Counted from the stretch's first letter, positions 10,690-23,296 are shown. The stretch is DNA of 64,000 bases from Fistularia commersonii (GCA_037954325.1 JBBMNZ010000031.1:2006501-2070500), one strand, 5' to 3'. The notes: generated by a model not told the origin, from the letters alone. Numbers and translations: made by a program.

Positions 10690-11900
10690 TTCTGCTCGGG
10701 AGCCTTGCACTGTTCTGGACAGAAATCTCAGAATTTTTCATAACTAGATCAATACTTGGACCACTTTTGCCTTCACCTCCCAGATCTCCTCTAACGCCTT
10801 GAGGCTCAGATAGTTCTGCAGCTTCTTTTTGCTCTTTCTTCCTGGGTCTTGCTGTCACTCGGGATGGCTGCACCCGCAGAATTGGCTTTTTTCTGCTTCT
10901 TGTCGTCTAACAAGGGGTTGTCCAATAAGTATGCAATTACCATTTTGCCTCTCTTGATTGATTGGTCATTCTGGATCACCTTTGTACCGGTCTCGCACCT
11001 TGATCTTGGGACCTCCATCTGAACACTCGGTTCAGATGTCCCTGTGCGCGAAGCTAGACACATGGTTGCAATGCTACATGCAAGCCTTTTCATACCAGTA
11101 TCTTACAAGCCTGCTGTTATGTGCCGGATTGTCTTCTGGACATTTTTGCACAGTCTACACCTGGGGTCTTGTCTGATGTTGTAGACCCCAGCCTGCTGAG
11201 GGGAAACATTGAGTCAATGTCAACCTTATTCGTGATATGCAGTCTGCTGCAGAGGAGGTGGTTGACTGTTGACCTTCTTTGGAATCTGTATCCAAAGCCA
11301 CTCTTGGTGATGATCTACACTAGGTGAGTGGGGTTCAGACCCATGTCGAACAGCACAGAGGGCATCACACCTCATTGGTGTATACCTTATCTGAAGCCCA
11401 TATCTGGAATTGGCTTTGAGTTGGTCTACAGGTTTGCCTTCCGGAGCCCCATCTAGTTCTTGCTAAAGGCTCTAGGTGTAATTGTAATCTTATACGGCTC
11501 CAGGCACTCCCGTACCTATGTTTGCTGCATTGAGTCATAGGACAAGAGAATCATAAGAATCAGAATAAACTGTCAATGTAATCAGTGGACAAGTCAGTAC
11601 ATATGCTCTTACAGTGCTCCCTGATTGTTCTGTTTTCCAGTAGCTGGTGTTTAGCTCATCTGGTATGCTTGCAAATTCCTATCTGTGCCTTGATCCATGA
11701 GCCTATTCATCTTAGCTGCTATGATGACTGATAGGTGCTTCCATGTACTTAGGCTAGCTATATACCAGAAACTGGATGGTACTGGGGCCTTCTGTTGGTC
11801 CGTCATGAGAACTACATAGCCTTAGATCCTGCTCAGGGTACAGTATCTAGATGGATCCTGTCAAGACTCTATACAGTTAGAAATGCCAATATGAACCTGG
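10690..11900 (-). mobile_element. LINE remnant with restriction-like endonuclease C-terminus, minus strand
   Basis: On the minus strand the order is typical of LINEs whose endonuclease follows the reverse transcriptase. Near 11740-11640 a thumb-like segment reads WKHLSVIIAAKMNRLMDQGT. Near 11165-11110 is a CCHC-type knuckle (DPRCRLCKNV, then IRHITAGL). Near 11040-10860 is VPRSRCETGTKVIQND, then the KMVIAYLLDNPLLDDKK region and AAIPSDS. The end at 10800-10690 resembles the family tail (LEEIWEVKAKVV, then EISVQNSA). Stops and frameshifts are frequent, so it is a pseudogene. The clade (R4/Dong/NeSL-like) is inferred from memory of this layout. Confidence 0.6.
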
Positions 11901-12367
11901 TCAAGATACCCTGAGAGGTGGAGTACACCACTAACGGAGCAGTGCAGGGACTGTATTTAACTGTGTTTGTTTCTTGCACTTTAACATCACCCCTTTTCAA
12001 TAAAAAAAAAAAAAAAAAACAGGGAAAAAAACTGCTAGCCTGTGTGGCTAATGTTGCAAGCCTGATCGAGGTTGCAGCTGCATGTTTGAAACCAATCAGC
12101 TCCCCGGAGCGACTGATTCACTCACACCGACAAAATCGTGCAATTACAAGGGCTCATCTGCCACGCACACGTGCACACAGTAGGCCTTTACTCGGGGAGA
12201 CTCACAAGATCTATGCAAAACTGATTTATCATTAATAGATATGTATTGTGATTTCTGATGTCAAAGTATAATAAACATATCTGAATTCTACCAGCTGATT
12301 TAATCAGTTGTGCCAATTACACTTTTTTTTTAATGGCTGAGGGAACGTACCTACATCTCCATATATA
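11901..12367. other. no gene seen
   Basis: Includes an A run at 12002-12018. No recognisable feature otherwise. Confidence 0.45.
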
Positions 12368-12369
12368 TA

Positions 12370-12748
12370 CACTGCTCAAAAAAATATCGGAAATACTAAA
12401 ATAATACATCCAAGATCTGAATGAGTAGAATATCCTTATCAAATAATATTCTTTGTTCTTTACATAGTTGAATGTGCTGACAACAAAATCATAGAAAAAT
12501 TATCAATGGAAATCAAATGTATTAACCCATGGAGGTCTGGATTTAGAGTCACACTCAAAATGAAAATGGAAAAACACACTCCAGGCAGATCCAACTATAA
12601 TGTCATGTCCTTATAACAAGTCAAAATGAATCAGTGTTGCTTCCTAAGTGGACAGTTTGATTTCACACAGTGTGATTAAACTGATTAAATCACACAAGTG
12701 TGAGTACATTGTGTTGTTTAAGTGTTCACTTTATTTTTTGGGGCAGTG
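12370..12748 (+). mobile_element. TA-flanked MITE, copy 1
   Basis: The left end CACTGCTCAAAAAAATA and the right end TATTTTTTGGGGCAGTG are inverted repeats, and TA flanks both sides (12368-12369 and 12749-12750), as for Tc1/mariner-type insertions. There is no transposase. The inside (for instance TTAACCCATGGAGGTCTGG) matches copy 2 at 54188-54546 in reverse orientation. It must have been moved by an enzyme supplied from elsewhere. Confidence 0.8.
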
Positions 12749-12767
12749 TATATATACATACATAGAT

Positions 12768-14363
<1,596 letters not shown>

Positions 14364-14367
14364 CAAA

Positions 14368-14758
14368 GTAATTTCTGGACTATAAGCCACTATCAACTAT
14401 TACGGCTTGCTATGAATTCTGCAGCTTAATTTGGCCTCCCAACAAAGTGAAATTGAGAGCAACAACGAAAGAGAGAAAGGAAGTGTTTGATAGAAGAATT
14501 CTGAGGCTGTTTAATTAATGAGGAAGAAGTCTTTAGGGCTTTTAGTGCGCAGGATAAAGATGAAGATCATGTTCAATGATTTGTCCGAGCAGTCAACTGT
14601 GTTTTTTATTTGTTTAACCAGATGTGTTAGGGGCATTGTTCAGAAAAAAATAAAAAATGAAAAAAATAAAACATTTACCATACTTATTCAATTAAAACTT
14701 CAAAAAATCATTCTGTGTAACAACTTTCTTTGTAAATATCTCATATTACCTTAGCACC
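14368..14758 (+). mobile_element. pogo-like MITE, left part (split by Rex1)
   Basis: Starts with GTAATTTCTGGACTATAAGC, whose reverse complement resembles the right end of the segment at 16398-16528. The body contains poly-purine words and no transposase domain. The element stops at the Rex1 insertion and resumes after it. Confidence 0.6.
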
Positions 14759-16397
14759 TCTTCTGCTTCCCTGTACGCTGTCTTGTCAACATCTCAGCCC
14801 ACCTGCCCCCCACTGGGACTCTCTCCATCCCCTCCTGTCACCTTCACCGCTGAGGAGGTGAGGAGAGAGTTCAGTCGCCTTCATCCCAGGAAAGCTGCCG
14901 GCCCTGACGGACTTAGCCCCAGAGTGCTGAAAGGATGTGCCTCAGCTGTGTGGGATCTTCACATACCTCTTTAACCTGAGCCTGATCCAGATGGTTGTCC
15001 CTGACCGGTGGAAAACCTCATGTCTGGTCCCAGTGCCCTAGAAGAAGCATCCCAGCACACACAGCGACTACAGACCAGTGGCCCTGACATCACACGTCAT
15101 GAAGTCGCTGGAGAGGCTCGTCCTGAGGCAACTTCGTACTGTTGTCGGACCTTCGCTGGAGCCCCTGCAGTTTGCTTACCAGGCCCGGAGAGGAGTGGAA
15201 GACGCCATCATCTACCTGCTGCACAGAGTATACACCCACCTTGAGGAGGCAGGAAGCATTGTGAGAGTCATGTTCTTTGACTACTCCAGTGCTTTCAACA
15301 ATAGGAAGCTTCTGGACATGCAGGTGGATGCTCCACTCGTGTGCTGGATCAACAACTAGCTCACAGGTCGGCCGCAGTACGTGAGGCTGGGGAACATCAC
15401 GTCGGACACCATTGTGAGCAGCACGGGGGCGCCACAGGGGACGGTCCTGTCTCCCTTCCTGTTTACGCTCTACACCTCAGACTTCAGGTGCTCCTCGCAG
15501 TCCTGCCACCTGCAGAAATTCTCAGATGACTCTGCCATCGTGGGCTGCATCAATGGAGGCCAGGAGAAGGAGTACAGGAGCGTGGTGGACAGGTTTGTGG
15601 AGTGGTGTGGACTGAACCACCTGCAGCTCAATGTGTCTAAGACAAAGGAGCTAGTGGTGGATTTCAGGAAACAAAGGACCCACCTGAATCCGGTCACCAT
15701 CAGGGGTACAGAAGTGGACATTGTGGACACCTACAAATACCTGGGTGTCCACTTGGACAATAAACTGGACTAGACCTTGAACACCAATGCCATCAACAAG
15801 AAGGGTCAGAGCCGCCTGTTCTTCCTCAGAGGCTCAGATCTTTCAACGGCCGCAGGACCATACTGCAGATGTTTTACCACTCGGTGGTGTCCAGCGCCAT
15901 CGTCTACGCTGTTGTGTGCTGGGGAAGCAGGCTCAAGACAGCTGACACCAACAGACTCAACAAGCTCATCAGGAGAGCTGGATCTGTCCTGGGAGTGGAG
16001 CTGGAGTCTGTTGTGCAGGTGTCAGTGAGGAGGATGCTAAGGAAGCTCCTCAGTATCATGGACAACGTCCATCACCCCCTGCATGCCACATTGACGTCCT
16101 GTCAGAGCTCTTTCAGTTGTAGACTGATACCACCAAGGAGCTCCACTGAACGCCACAGGAGGTCTTTCCTACCTGAAGCTATCAGACTTTTTAATTCCTC
16201 TTCCCTCAGCCGCAGGGAATGTTCAAATCTTTGTAATTAACAGTTAACAGTTAAGACAATTTATATTTCATTGTATTTCTTATTCTTCCTCCTTCCTACT
16301 ATTTCTATTAATGTTATGTTTTTGCTTGAAACTCTGGCACAACAATTTCCTTCGGGATAAATAAAGTTGTTCTCATCTCTCATCTCGTCTCATCTCA
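14759..16397 (+). mobile_element. Rex1-type LINE, 5'-truncated, inserted in a MITE
   Basis: The reverse transcriptase region is followed by a 3' untranslated segment ending CCTTCGGGATAAATAAAG and a TCTCA-rich tail (16370-16397). The same 3' end occurs at 27085-27290 and, reversed, at 61124-61390. Rex1 is a widespread fish LINE of the CR1-related Rex/Babar group. The 5' part, including the endonuclease, is missing. Confidence 0.8.
14783..16240 (+). pseudogene. Rex1 reverse transcriptase, frameshifted
   Basis: The protein is readable across several frames. Bases 14783-14974 carry RKAAGPDGLSPRVLK (RT motif 0/1). Bases 15078-15359 carry SLERLVLRQL, the PLQFAYQARRGVEDA block and MFFDYSSAFN with a catalytic aspartate. 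Bases 15381-15773 carry GAPQGTVLSPFLFTLYTSDF and FSDDSAIV, the family's version of the F/YADD catalytic site, then the thumb (VSKTKELVVDF, YKYLGVHLD). Bases 15869-16240 hold the C-terminal end. At least three frame breaks or stops (near 14975, 15357 and 15773) disable it. The catalytic residues themselves are intact. Confidence 0.8.
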
Positions 16398-16528
16398 ATG
16401 GAGACTTGCGGCTTATATGTGTGACCAATATTTATATATATATATATATATATATACTTTTTTTTTCTTTTCAAATAGTGGGTGTGGCATATATTCAGTT
16501 CTAAAGTGTCCAAAAATTATGATAGTAT
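16398..16528 (+). mobile_element. pogo-like MITE, right part (split by Rex1)
   Basis: Reads ACTTGCGGCTTATATGTG, a TA tract, then a T-rich run, TTTTCAAATAGTGGGTGTGG and a degraded terminal repeat (TCCAAAAATTATG). The same T-run plus AAATAG phrase occurs near the right end of the pogo-like element at 5545-5563. Together with 14368-14758 it makes one element. Confidence 0.6.
16433..16456. repeat. (TA)n microsatellite
   Basis: About twelve TA units inside the right part of the MITE. Confidence 0.9.
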
Positions 16529-16534
16529 ACACAT

Positions 16535-16645
16535 ACATATCCATCAATCCATCATCTACTTAGGGTCATGGGCAGACTGGAGCCTACCTGGAAAGAGGCG
16601 GGGTACATCCTGGACTGGTTACCCTCGGCCGGGGGGAGGAAACAT
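16535..16645 (+). repeat. fragment of unclassified interspersed fish repeat
   Basis: CCATCAATCCATCATC, then GGAGCCTACCTGG and GAGGCGGGGTACATCCTGG match the repeat type at 8600-8975. Only the 5' part is present. Confidence 0.5.
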
Positions 16646-16704
16646 AGATATATGTGTATGTGAAAAAACATATGTATGTGTATACATGTACATATTCTTT
16701 TTTT

Positions 16705-16920
16705 GCCGGACGTGGCTCAGGGGGTTAGAGCGGTTGCCCTTTGACCCAAACATTCCTGTTACAATTCCTTTTTTCCTGCTAGCATGTCAAAGTGTTGTTG
16801 AGCATGACACCGAACCCCTAATCATTCCCCTGGCGCTGTTGAGTTGCTGCCACCTGCTCACGGTTTATCCATAATGGGTTAAATACAGAGAGGGATTAAT
16901 AAAGTATAATGAAAAAAATA
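16705..16920 (+). repeat. tRNA-derived SINE, copy 1
   Basis: The head reads GTGGCTCAGGGGGTTAGAGC (A-box region), with GTTACAATTCC as a degenerate B box. The body is TCAAAGTGTTGTTGAGCATG, then CACCTGCTCACGG and CCATAATGGGTTAAATACAG. The 3' end GGGATTAATAAAGT is identical over 14 bases to the Rex1 3' end at 27244-27257. Sister copies are at 28850 and 39908, with a minus-strand copy at 8985. It makes no protein; RNA polymerase III promoters of this kind are internal. Confidence 0.7.
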
Positions 16921-17779
16921 CATAAATACACATGTCCATGTATAGGCTGATAGATTGATAGAATCGTCCATTAGTCTGTCTGTTGGTCAGTCAAATGATT
17001 GATTTATCATGTTTGCTGGGGAGCAGTGCTCCTGATGTGAAGCTCGAATGCCCGTGTGATCCGTCGGTTTAAAATCATCTGACGGCATCCACAGGCCGAG
17101 ACCAAGGAGATCCAGAGTGAGTCTGATTTCAACTATGTCGCGAGGGAATTGAAGCCACAAGACCAGTTCTAATCTCATTCTCATCAGCAGCCGGGAACTT
17201 GAGGCTGCTCCTTTCCATCCAGTCCGAGGATCCGCAGAAGAACCGTGTCCTCATTCTGTCACTGGTGGAAAGTAAGGAGGAGAAAGGCAAAGGCAAAACA
17301 GAAGACGTGCAGAGAAATGGAGCTGGTCATTTCATATGCAGCAAAGGACTACAGTGCTAAACTGGGATCTAGAGGAAATTGGGTTTCAAACAAATTGCTG
17401 CTCATTAATTAATTATGTGAACAAGAACTTGAAGGGGCAGCTTTTAAAAATAAGTGTCAATAAGATCATTATATCAAGAGAGGATTGTCTGAATTGAAAA
17501 GTTGTGAATGGTTAGTAAATGGCTCCTCACGCTACCAAAAAAGATGTTTTAGCCCCCCCCCAAAAAAAAAAAAAATCCCCACTAATAGACTGGTCAGAAG
17601 TTTTATTTATCCATTTTGACATTTTGTCCAGATTTTACCCATATAATGAGCCAAGACTTGACATTTGAACTTCTTACCGGTAAATTCTGCTGATTTCAAG
17701 ATCATGAAATCTGCTGGATTATTTCTGCATATTTTTTGAATGATTTCCTGCTCACCTTCAGAAGTTTCCTAAAAATAAA
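16921..17779. other. no confirmed gene; one exon-like block inside
   Basis: AT-rich apart from 17040-17280, which is more balanced in base content and is listed separately as a possible exon. A C run then A run sits at 17553-17574. Confidence 0.4.
17188..17272 (+). other. possible coding exon, unidentified
   Basis: A block preceded by a pyrimidine-rich acceptor-like stretch ending TCATTCTCATCAG and followed by GTAAGG, a donor-like sequence. One frame reads SAAGNLRLLLSIQSEDPQKN, then RVLILSLVES. Just upstream (17092-17168) another open stretch reads QAETKEIQSESDFNYVAREL before a stop. Both look more protein-like than the surrounding DNA. I cannot name a family, and acceptor-like sequences are common by chance, so this is a lead rather than a gene call. 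Confidence 0.25.
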
Positions 17780-19019
17780 ATGAGCTTTTCCTATTTATCA
17801 AACATAGCTGGAATCCCCTTATTTAAAAGGAACGTCTCTCTGATTTTTCTTGTCTTCTTTTTTTTCTTCTTTTCTTGTAGATTTGTCAGTAATTTCTTAA
17901 TGAGTTTTTGTTTACTTTGCAGTTTGCTAATTGGTGCTTGCAATTTAATCTCGGTATCTAAATACAGCCCAGGAAAATTGATGGGACAAGAAGCAAAACA
18001 TGCAACCAGCCTAGAAGGGAAATATACATTTATTTTTTTTTCAAATATTGTTGATACTTTAAAAACCATGATATGCAAAGTACGCTCTGCATCTTTTCGA
18101 AAGCCTTCAATCAAAAAATCAAGAAAATATCTATTCACTTTTTAGCAACCTTGCCTCTTCAAAAGTATTTTTAGTCTGCATTATGGAATCAAGCGACAAA
18201 AGCTACAAAGCTTAGATTACTCTACAAGTATGGTTATAAAAACTATGATAATTTGGGGAGTATTGGAAATGGGCTTAGTTATAAAGATTTGTGTGTCCTA
18301 AAAAAGTTAATGTTGCTGTTACGTTACGGAATAAAAAAAAATGAAAAAAAGTAACATCAACTAATCTCTATCTGGGAAAAACTGTTCCTGTAGAAGTTGA
18401 ATATGTTCTTAAATCCACTGATATTACAATAGATTTGTTCTGATTTTCATTATAATCATTTTTTCTCACAGTAAAGATGCATTAATTTAGCCATTTTTAT
18501 TTTACTAGCCATGGATGTATAAAAGTAATGACTAATCCAAGCACTCAGAGAGTTAAATCCTCATTGGCTGTTTCTTAACTTACTGCAACAATTTGAGGGC
18601 AGCGCACATGACCAAGGCTCCTTAAGCTGCGAGTCTTATTCAAGCATCCGGTAAATCTGGACCATCATCACTCATTTCCCAGCTTCACCTCCTCCACACG
18701 CGCTTGGTCTTCACTATCCCTGTTACGGCGGTACTCCGTTTTGATCTCACTGAAGTCCCCGGGGGAACACATTAGGCTCTTAAGCTGCTCAAAACACAAA
18801 AATATTCACCAATTGCCTGCAGCCGGCGTCTGTTCGCTTTTTGCCATCACACAAAAACATCTTCATTAAGCCAACAGGAGCTGACCTGTAGGCTCATTAT
18901 AAAGCTTAAATATGACCCTCTTATTCACGATATAATGATGGATTATAGCCGAAATGTTCCCGAAAACATACACACACACACATGGATCCAGGTCAGTTAT
19001 TTTCTTAATATTTTTCTCT
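17780..19019. other. no gene seen
   Basis: AT-rich DNA. Long overlapping open frames at 17780-18145 reflect base composition. A more GC-rich segment near 18600-18850 shows no convincing exon. Confidence 0.4.
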
Positions 19020-20115
19020 CTATAGATCAGGGGTGTCAAACATACAGCCTGCGGGCCGGAATTGGGCCGTGAGGAAGTTCGATCAGGCCCGCAGGATAAA
19101 TTCAAAGTGAAAAAATGCATAAAAGCCATGTACTTAATATTTTTAATTAAATGCCATTCAAGGATTGTCCGCTAGGGGATGCACTGTTTTGTTCAGAGTA
19201 GAAGACAAGCCATATCACTGAGACAGACCAAACATCAGATGTTATCAATGCGCCATCTGCTGCTTGTTATGACGTTGTTTCTACCCTGTTCTCTACCTCC
19301 CCGCTACACCCTCATTAGCCAAAATGTCGTTATTGAAACAGAGGGTGTAGAATTTTCAAAGAAAAATGGACTACATCCTATTTATTAAGGAAAAGCATGG
19401 GAAACCTGTGTGCTTGGTGTGTTTGCAACAAGTTTTGGTATTTAAGGAATAAAATATTCTGCGCTTCTACGAGATTCATCACAGCGAAAAATATGAGAGC
19501 TTGCAAGGACAACTGAGAAGAGATAAGATCAACAAATTGCTGGCGGGTCTGAGGAAACAGCAGTCCACTTTGTGGATCATACAGCCCACCATACAATCCA
19601 GTATTGTGGACCTCCATAAATTTTCAGTATGTATTGTAAGTGTATGTATGTTTCATGTATGAAGTTTACACATTTACAGGACAGGTGAATACTTTCTTCC
19701 CCACACATTTAATAGCACTCTTTTTAGTTTGTGAGGTGTATGCAGGGAAGTCTCATTTAATCTTAAAGTGGATTATTATGTTTTTCTATACCAATGACTT
19801 TTTAAAGTTTTGTGCCTTTGTGCAATCAGTGGGATCAGCTGCAATGCATACATGTGAACGATAAAAGTAGATTACATGTTTGTCTAAGGAAATATGAGGT
19901 GTTTCATGAAATTTTTTTGTAAAAGGATTGTTCATTAGATTTCAAGATTTTCCTGGTGTTCTTGTACTTTTTTACACAAAAACAAAGGAAAGACATGATA
20001 TTTTGGTTATTTATAGCTGAGTATGCTATAATTTTAATGGTTCAGCCCACTTGACATCTACCTGGGCCGTTTGTGGCCTGTGATGTGAAATTGGTTTTAC
20101 ACCCCTGCTATAGAT
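19020..20115 (+). mobile_element. hAT DNA transposon with intact 8-bp target duplication
   Basis: The direct repeat CTATAGAT occurs at 19020-19027 and at 20108-20115. Between them the element starts CAGGGGTGTCAAAC and ends with the near inverted GTTTTACACCCCTG-type sequence. An 8-bp duplication and CAGGGGT ends are hallmarks of hAT elements. The inside keeps a decayed N-terminal zinc-finger region but no catalytic domain, so at 1080 bp it is non-autonomous. Confidence 0.85.
19340..19570 (+). pseudogene. hAT transposase N-terminal zinc-finger remnant
   Basis: Across two frames the text reads EFSKKNGLHPIY, then GKAWETCVLGVFATS, then a region encoding a His-rich finger end (RDSSQRKI in one frame; HHSEKYESLQGQLRRD-like in another) and KINKLLAGLRKQQST. 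This order matches the BED-type finger at the start of hAT proteins related to the GTF2IRD2/ZBED group, which binds transposon ends. Stops and at least one frameshift break it. No dimerisation or catalytic block follows. Confidence 0.55.
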
Positions 20116-21334
20116 AGTTAGATATATCAGATGGTCATTCCTTAGACTCCAAAGACACATTAAGTACTTGGTGTAAGTAAATATGGGTAACATTTTGTGC
20201 TATTCAAAGATTTTCAGTTTACAAATGTCAAATGACTGCCGGCAGCGTGCTCATTGGTCAGGAATGTTGGGTGAGGGGGAATGGAGATTTATTCTTTCTT
20301 TCAGGATAACCCTGGTAATTTTAAAATTACAGATTTTAAGATTACACAAGTCAATTTTCTGAAATCAGCCCTCAGAGGAGGAGAGCCAGTATCAGTGATC
20401 ATTTTGGGATTGGACATTACATTATGACCCGGCTTCTTCTGCCTTTTTATTGACTAATATCGGCTAATGACGGTAACAATGCGCCACGGCCCATCAGTCG
20501 GTCACTATTACAACTGATATATGAACAATTTAGTCTCGCTTGCCAATGAGATATATGAAGGTCCAAAACTTAAATCCATGAAGCCACTTAGAGCAAAAGG
20601 CTAAAAAGCATATGTGGAAATGATCTCTACTGCTACTTTCATTCATTATTATTTTTATGCAATACTGGAAACATGCAAAACTGGAACAACAAGATGTAAA
20701 TATGGTGGTGATTAGCCTTTATATACTAAATATGTTTATTTTTCAGGGGAAAACCACAAAACTGAAGGGAAAATTATCACATTGGACGTCGGTTTAGCAC
20801 AATTGCTGCAAAGTGCTAAAGTGTACCAATTGGATCTGATGAAGAAAGTGGAACAAAACCGCTGCATTACGATCCTGGACGAAAGTGGGTGTTACTTTTG
20901 TCAAGGAAAGAAGAGGACAGAAACAAATTCAGGCAAACTCTCCTAGAGTAGCGGGATCTTTGGTGGGCTGCTGCCCTCCCAGCATGCTCTGAGAGAACCT
21001 ATGAACAGTTCTCCGGTCCGAATCGCAACTCCTCCTCGTATGGCAGAAACCACACACCCAATACAACTTCATTATCACAGAGGGTTTGCTTTCATGTGGC
21101 GGATCCTGTTGTGTGGATAATACTTTCATCTGCCCAATCTGCTGCCTGCTGATGAGCTCAGATGATTCGCTGATTTGAAACATCACTCTGGGTCTTATTT
21201 ATCCACCTGTGGCAGTGCTTCTGCCGTGGCGACGGCAAGTTGAACACGGCTATCCATTGAAGAGAAGATTTCAGACATAGATAATGAAAGCACTTCAGGC
21301 TGGAAAAAGGTATCTATCTGTTGTGTGTGTGTGT

Positions 21335-21336
<2 letters not shown>
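20116..21336. other. no confirmed gene; one open block inside
   Basis: AT-rich at first, then moderately balanced near 20990-21180. The open block at 20748-20946 is listed separately. Nothing else is recognised. Confidence 0.4.
20748..20946 (+). other. possible exon-like open block, unidentified
   Basis: The stretch TTTATTTTTCAG ends at 20747 and resembles a splice acceptor. The following frame is open for about 65 codons: ENHKTEGKIITLDVGLAQLL, then QSAKVYQLDLMKK, then CITILDESGCYFCQGKKR, and a TAG stop. The composition is protein-like, with two nearby cysteines in YFC. I do not recognise a family. Without a donor or a partner exon, chance remains quite possible. Confidence 0.2.

Positions 21337-21377
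<41 letters not shown>
21337..21377. repeat. (TA)n microsatellite
   Basis: About twenty TA units directly before the 5' edge of RTE copy b. Confidence 0.95.
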
Positions 21378-21378
<1 letters not shown>

Positions 21379-21514
21379 TGGTACTAGTGGAAGTTGAGGT
21401 GCTGTGGGTCAAAAATGAAGAAGAGGGAGACATTTTCAGGAGAAGAGAGAGAAGGAATGGCAGGACTCTGGGACTGAGAGTAGGTACCGAGAGTAGGGAC
21501 TGAGAGTAGGGACA

Positions 21515-21895
21515 ATGACAGGAAAAGGTAGAGAGTTGGTCGACATGATGCAGAGAAGGAAGGTGGATATACTGTGTGTCCCGGAGACCGGGTGGAAAAG
21601 TAGTAAGGCTAGAAACTTAGGAGCAGGCTTTAAGATGTACTATCATGGTACTGGCGAGAAGAGAAATGGAGTAGGAGTTATCTTGAAGCGGGAGTTTGTT
21701 AGGAATGTTCTGGAGGTGAAAAGGATGTCAGATAGACTTATGAGTCTGATACTGGAAATTGAAGATGTGATGCTCAATGTTGTTTGCAATAATGCCTGGC
21801 AGGTGAGATGTGAGTTAGAGGAGAAGGAGAAGTTCTGGAATGAGTTTGATGAAGCGATGAAGAATATCCCCAAAGTTCCCCAAAGAGAGTGGTAA
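21515..21895 (+). pseudogene. RTE apurinic-like endonuclease fragment (copy b)
   Basis: A 126-codon frame covers the N-terminal half of an APE-type endonuclease. It has ILCVPETGWKSSKARNLGAG with the conserved glutamate of the metal site, FKMYYHGTGEKRNGVGVIL, and VMLNVVCNNAW where the family usually has an S/AYAPQ block. Right after the stop the next frame reads VVIGADFNRHVG, the conserved DxN active-site block, so a frameshift splits the domain. In a live element this enzyme nicks the chromosomal target to prime reverse transcription. The fragment lacks the C-terminal SDH block. Confidence 0.75.
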
Positions 21896-23296
21896 TTGGT
21901 GCAGACTTTAATAGACATGTTGGTGTTGGGACAGATGGTGGTAGATTTTGCAAAAAGGATGGAAATGGCTGAAGTGAGTACTTTTTTCTAGATAACACAG
22001 GAGCATAGTGTAATATATAAGAGAGGAGGAAGCAGCATGCAGGTAGACTACATCTTGTATTGACGAGGTAATCCCAAAGAGATCAGTGACTGCAAAGCAG
22101 TGGATTGTTTGTAGGATGAGACAAGGAAGATCAAGAGGACAAAGGCAGAGCAGAGGACAAAGTGATGGAAGGTGAAAATGGAAGAGAATGAATGTTTTTC
22201 AGGGAGGAGTTGAAAAAGGCACCAGTGTAGTTTTCCCGTTGACTGGACAACTACAGCAAATGTGATCAGGGAGGCAGGTAGGAGATTACTTTTTGTATCA
22301 TCTGCAAGGAAAGTAGATAAGGAAACTTGGTGGAGGAATGAGGAAGTGCAGGAGTATGTACAGTGAAAGCGGTTAGCAAAGAAGAAGTGGGATACATTTT
22401 TCAGAATAAGGGAGATGTGCTGTATTGTTAAAAATAGAGGGATAAAGTTGATGAGCCATACAATGAAGCTATGGGAAAGAGCTGTGGAAATTGGACTGAG
22501 AGCAGAAGTCACCATTTGTGAACAGCAGGATGTTTTCATTTGCTTTGCGAATGCTAATAGAGAGATGCAGGGAAGGCCAGAGGTAGCTGCATTGTGCTTT
22601 TGTAAACCTCCAAAAAGCATATGACAAGGTGCTTAAAGAGGAACTCTGGCATTGTTTGTCAAAGTTCTGAGTAACTCAGAAGTATGTTAGAGTGGTGCAA
22701 AACATGTATGCCAGATGTGAGTGGTGCGGTGTGATGTAGGGGTAACAGAGAAGTTCGAGGTGGAGGTGGGACTCCATTAGGGATCAGCTCTGAGCCCCTT
22801 CTTGTTTGCAGGGGTGATGTACAGGCTGACAGATGAGGTTAGACAGGAATCTCTATGCACCATTATGTTTGCAGATGTCATTGTGATCTGTAGTGAGAGC
22901 AGAGACAGAAAGAGGAAAATCTAGAGAGGTGGAGGTATTGCTGGAAAGGGCAGGAATGAAAATTTGATTACAGCAAGCCAGAATATATGTGTGTGAATGA
23001 GAGGAACTCGGGTGGAACAGTGAGGCTACAGGCAGTGGAGATCAAGAAATTGGTGGATTTCAGGTACTTGGGGTCAACAGACCAGATCAACAGAGAATGT
23101 GGAAAAGAGATGAAGGGATGGGTCCAAGCAGGTTGGAATGGGTGGAGAAAAGTGTCAGGGGTACTATGTGATAGAAGACTATCGGCCATAATGAAAGGAA
23201 ATGTGTACTAGACAGTGGTGAGACCAGCGATGCTCCGTGGACTAGAAAGCAGTTACAATGACTAATAGATAGGAGGCAGAGATAGAGGTCGGAAAG

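Noticed and set aside
17780..18145. Overlapping long frames on both strands
   Set aside because: AT-rich DNA with poly-Lys or poly-Phe composition and no recognisable domain.
22048..22620. 190-codon minus-strand frame
   Set aside because: Antisense to RTE copy b, whose plus strand carries the recognisable protein; antisense frames of this family stay open in several copies.
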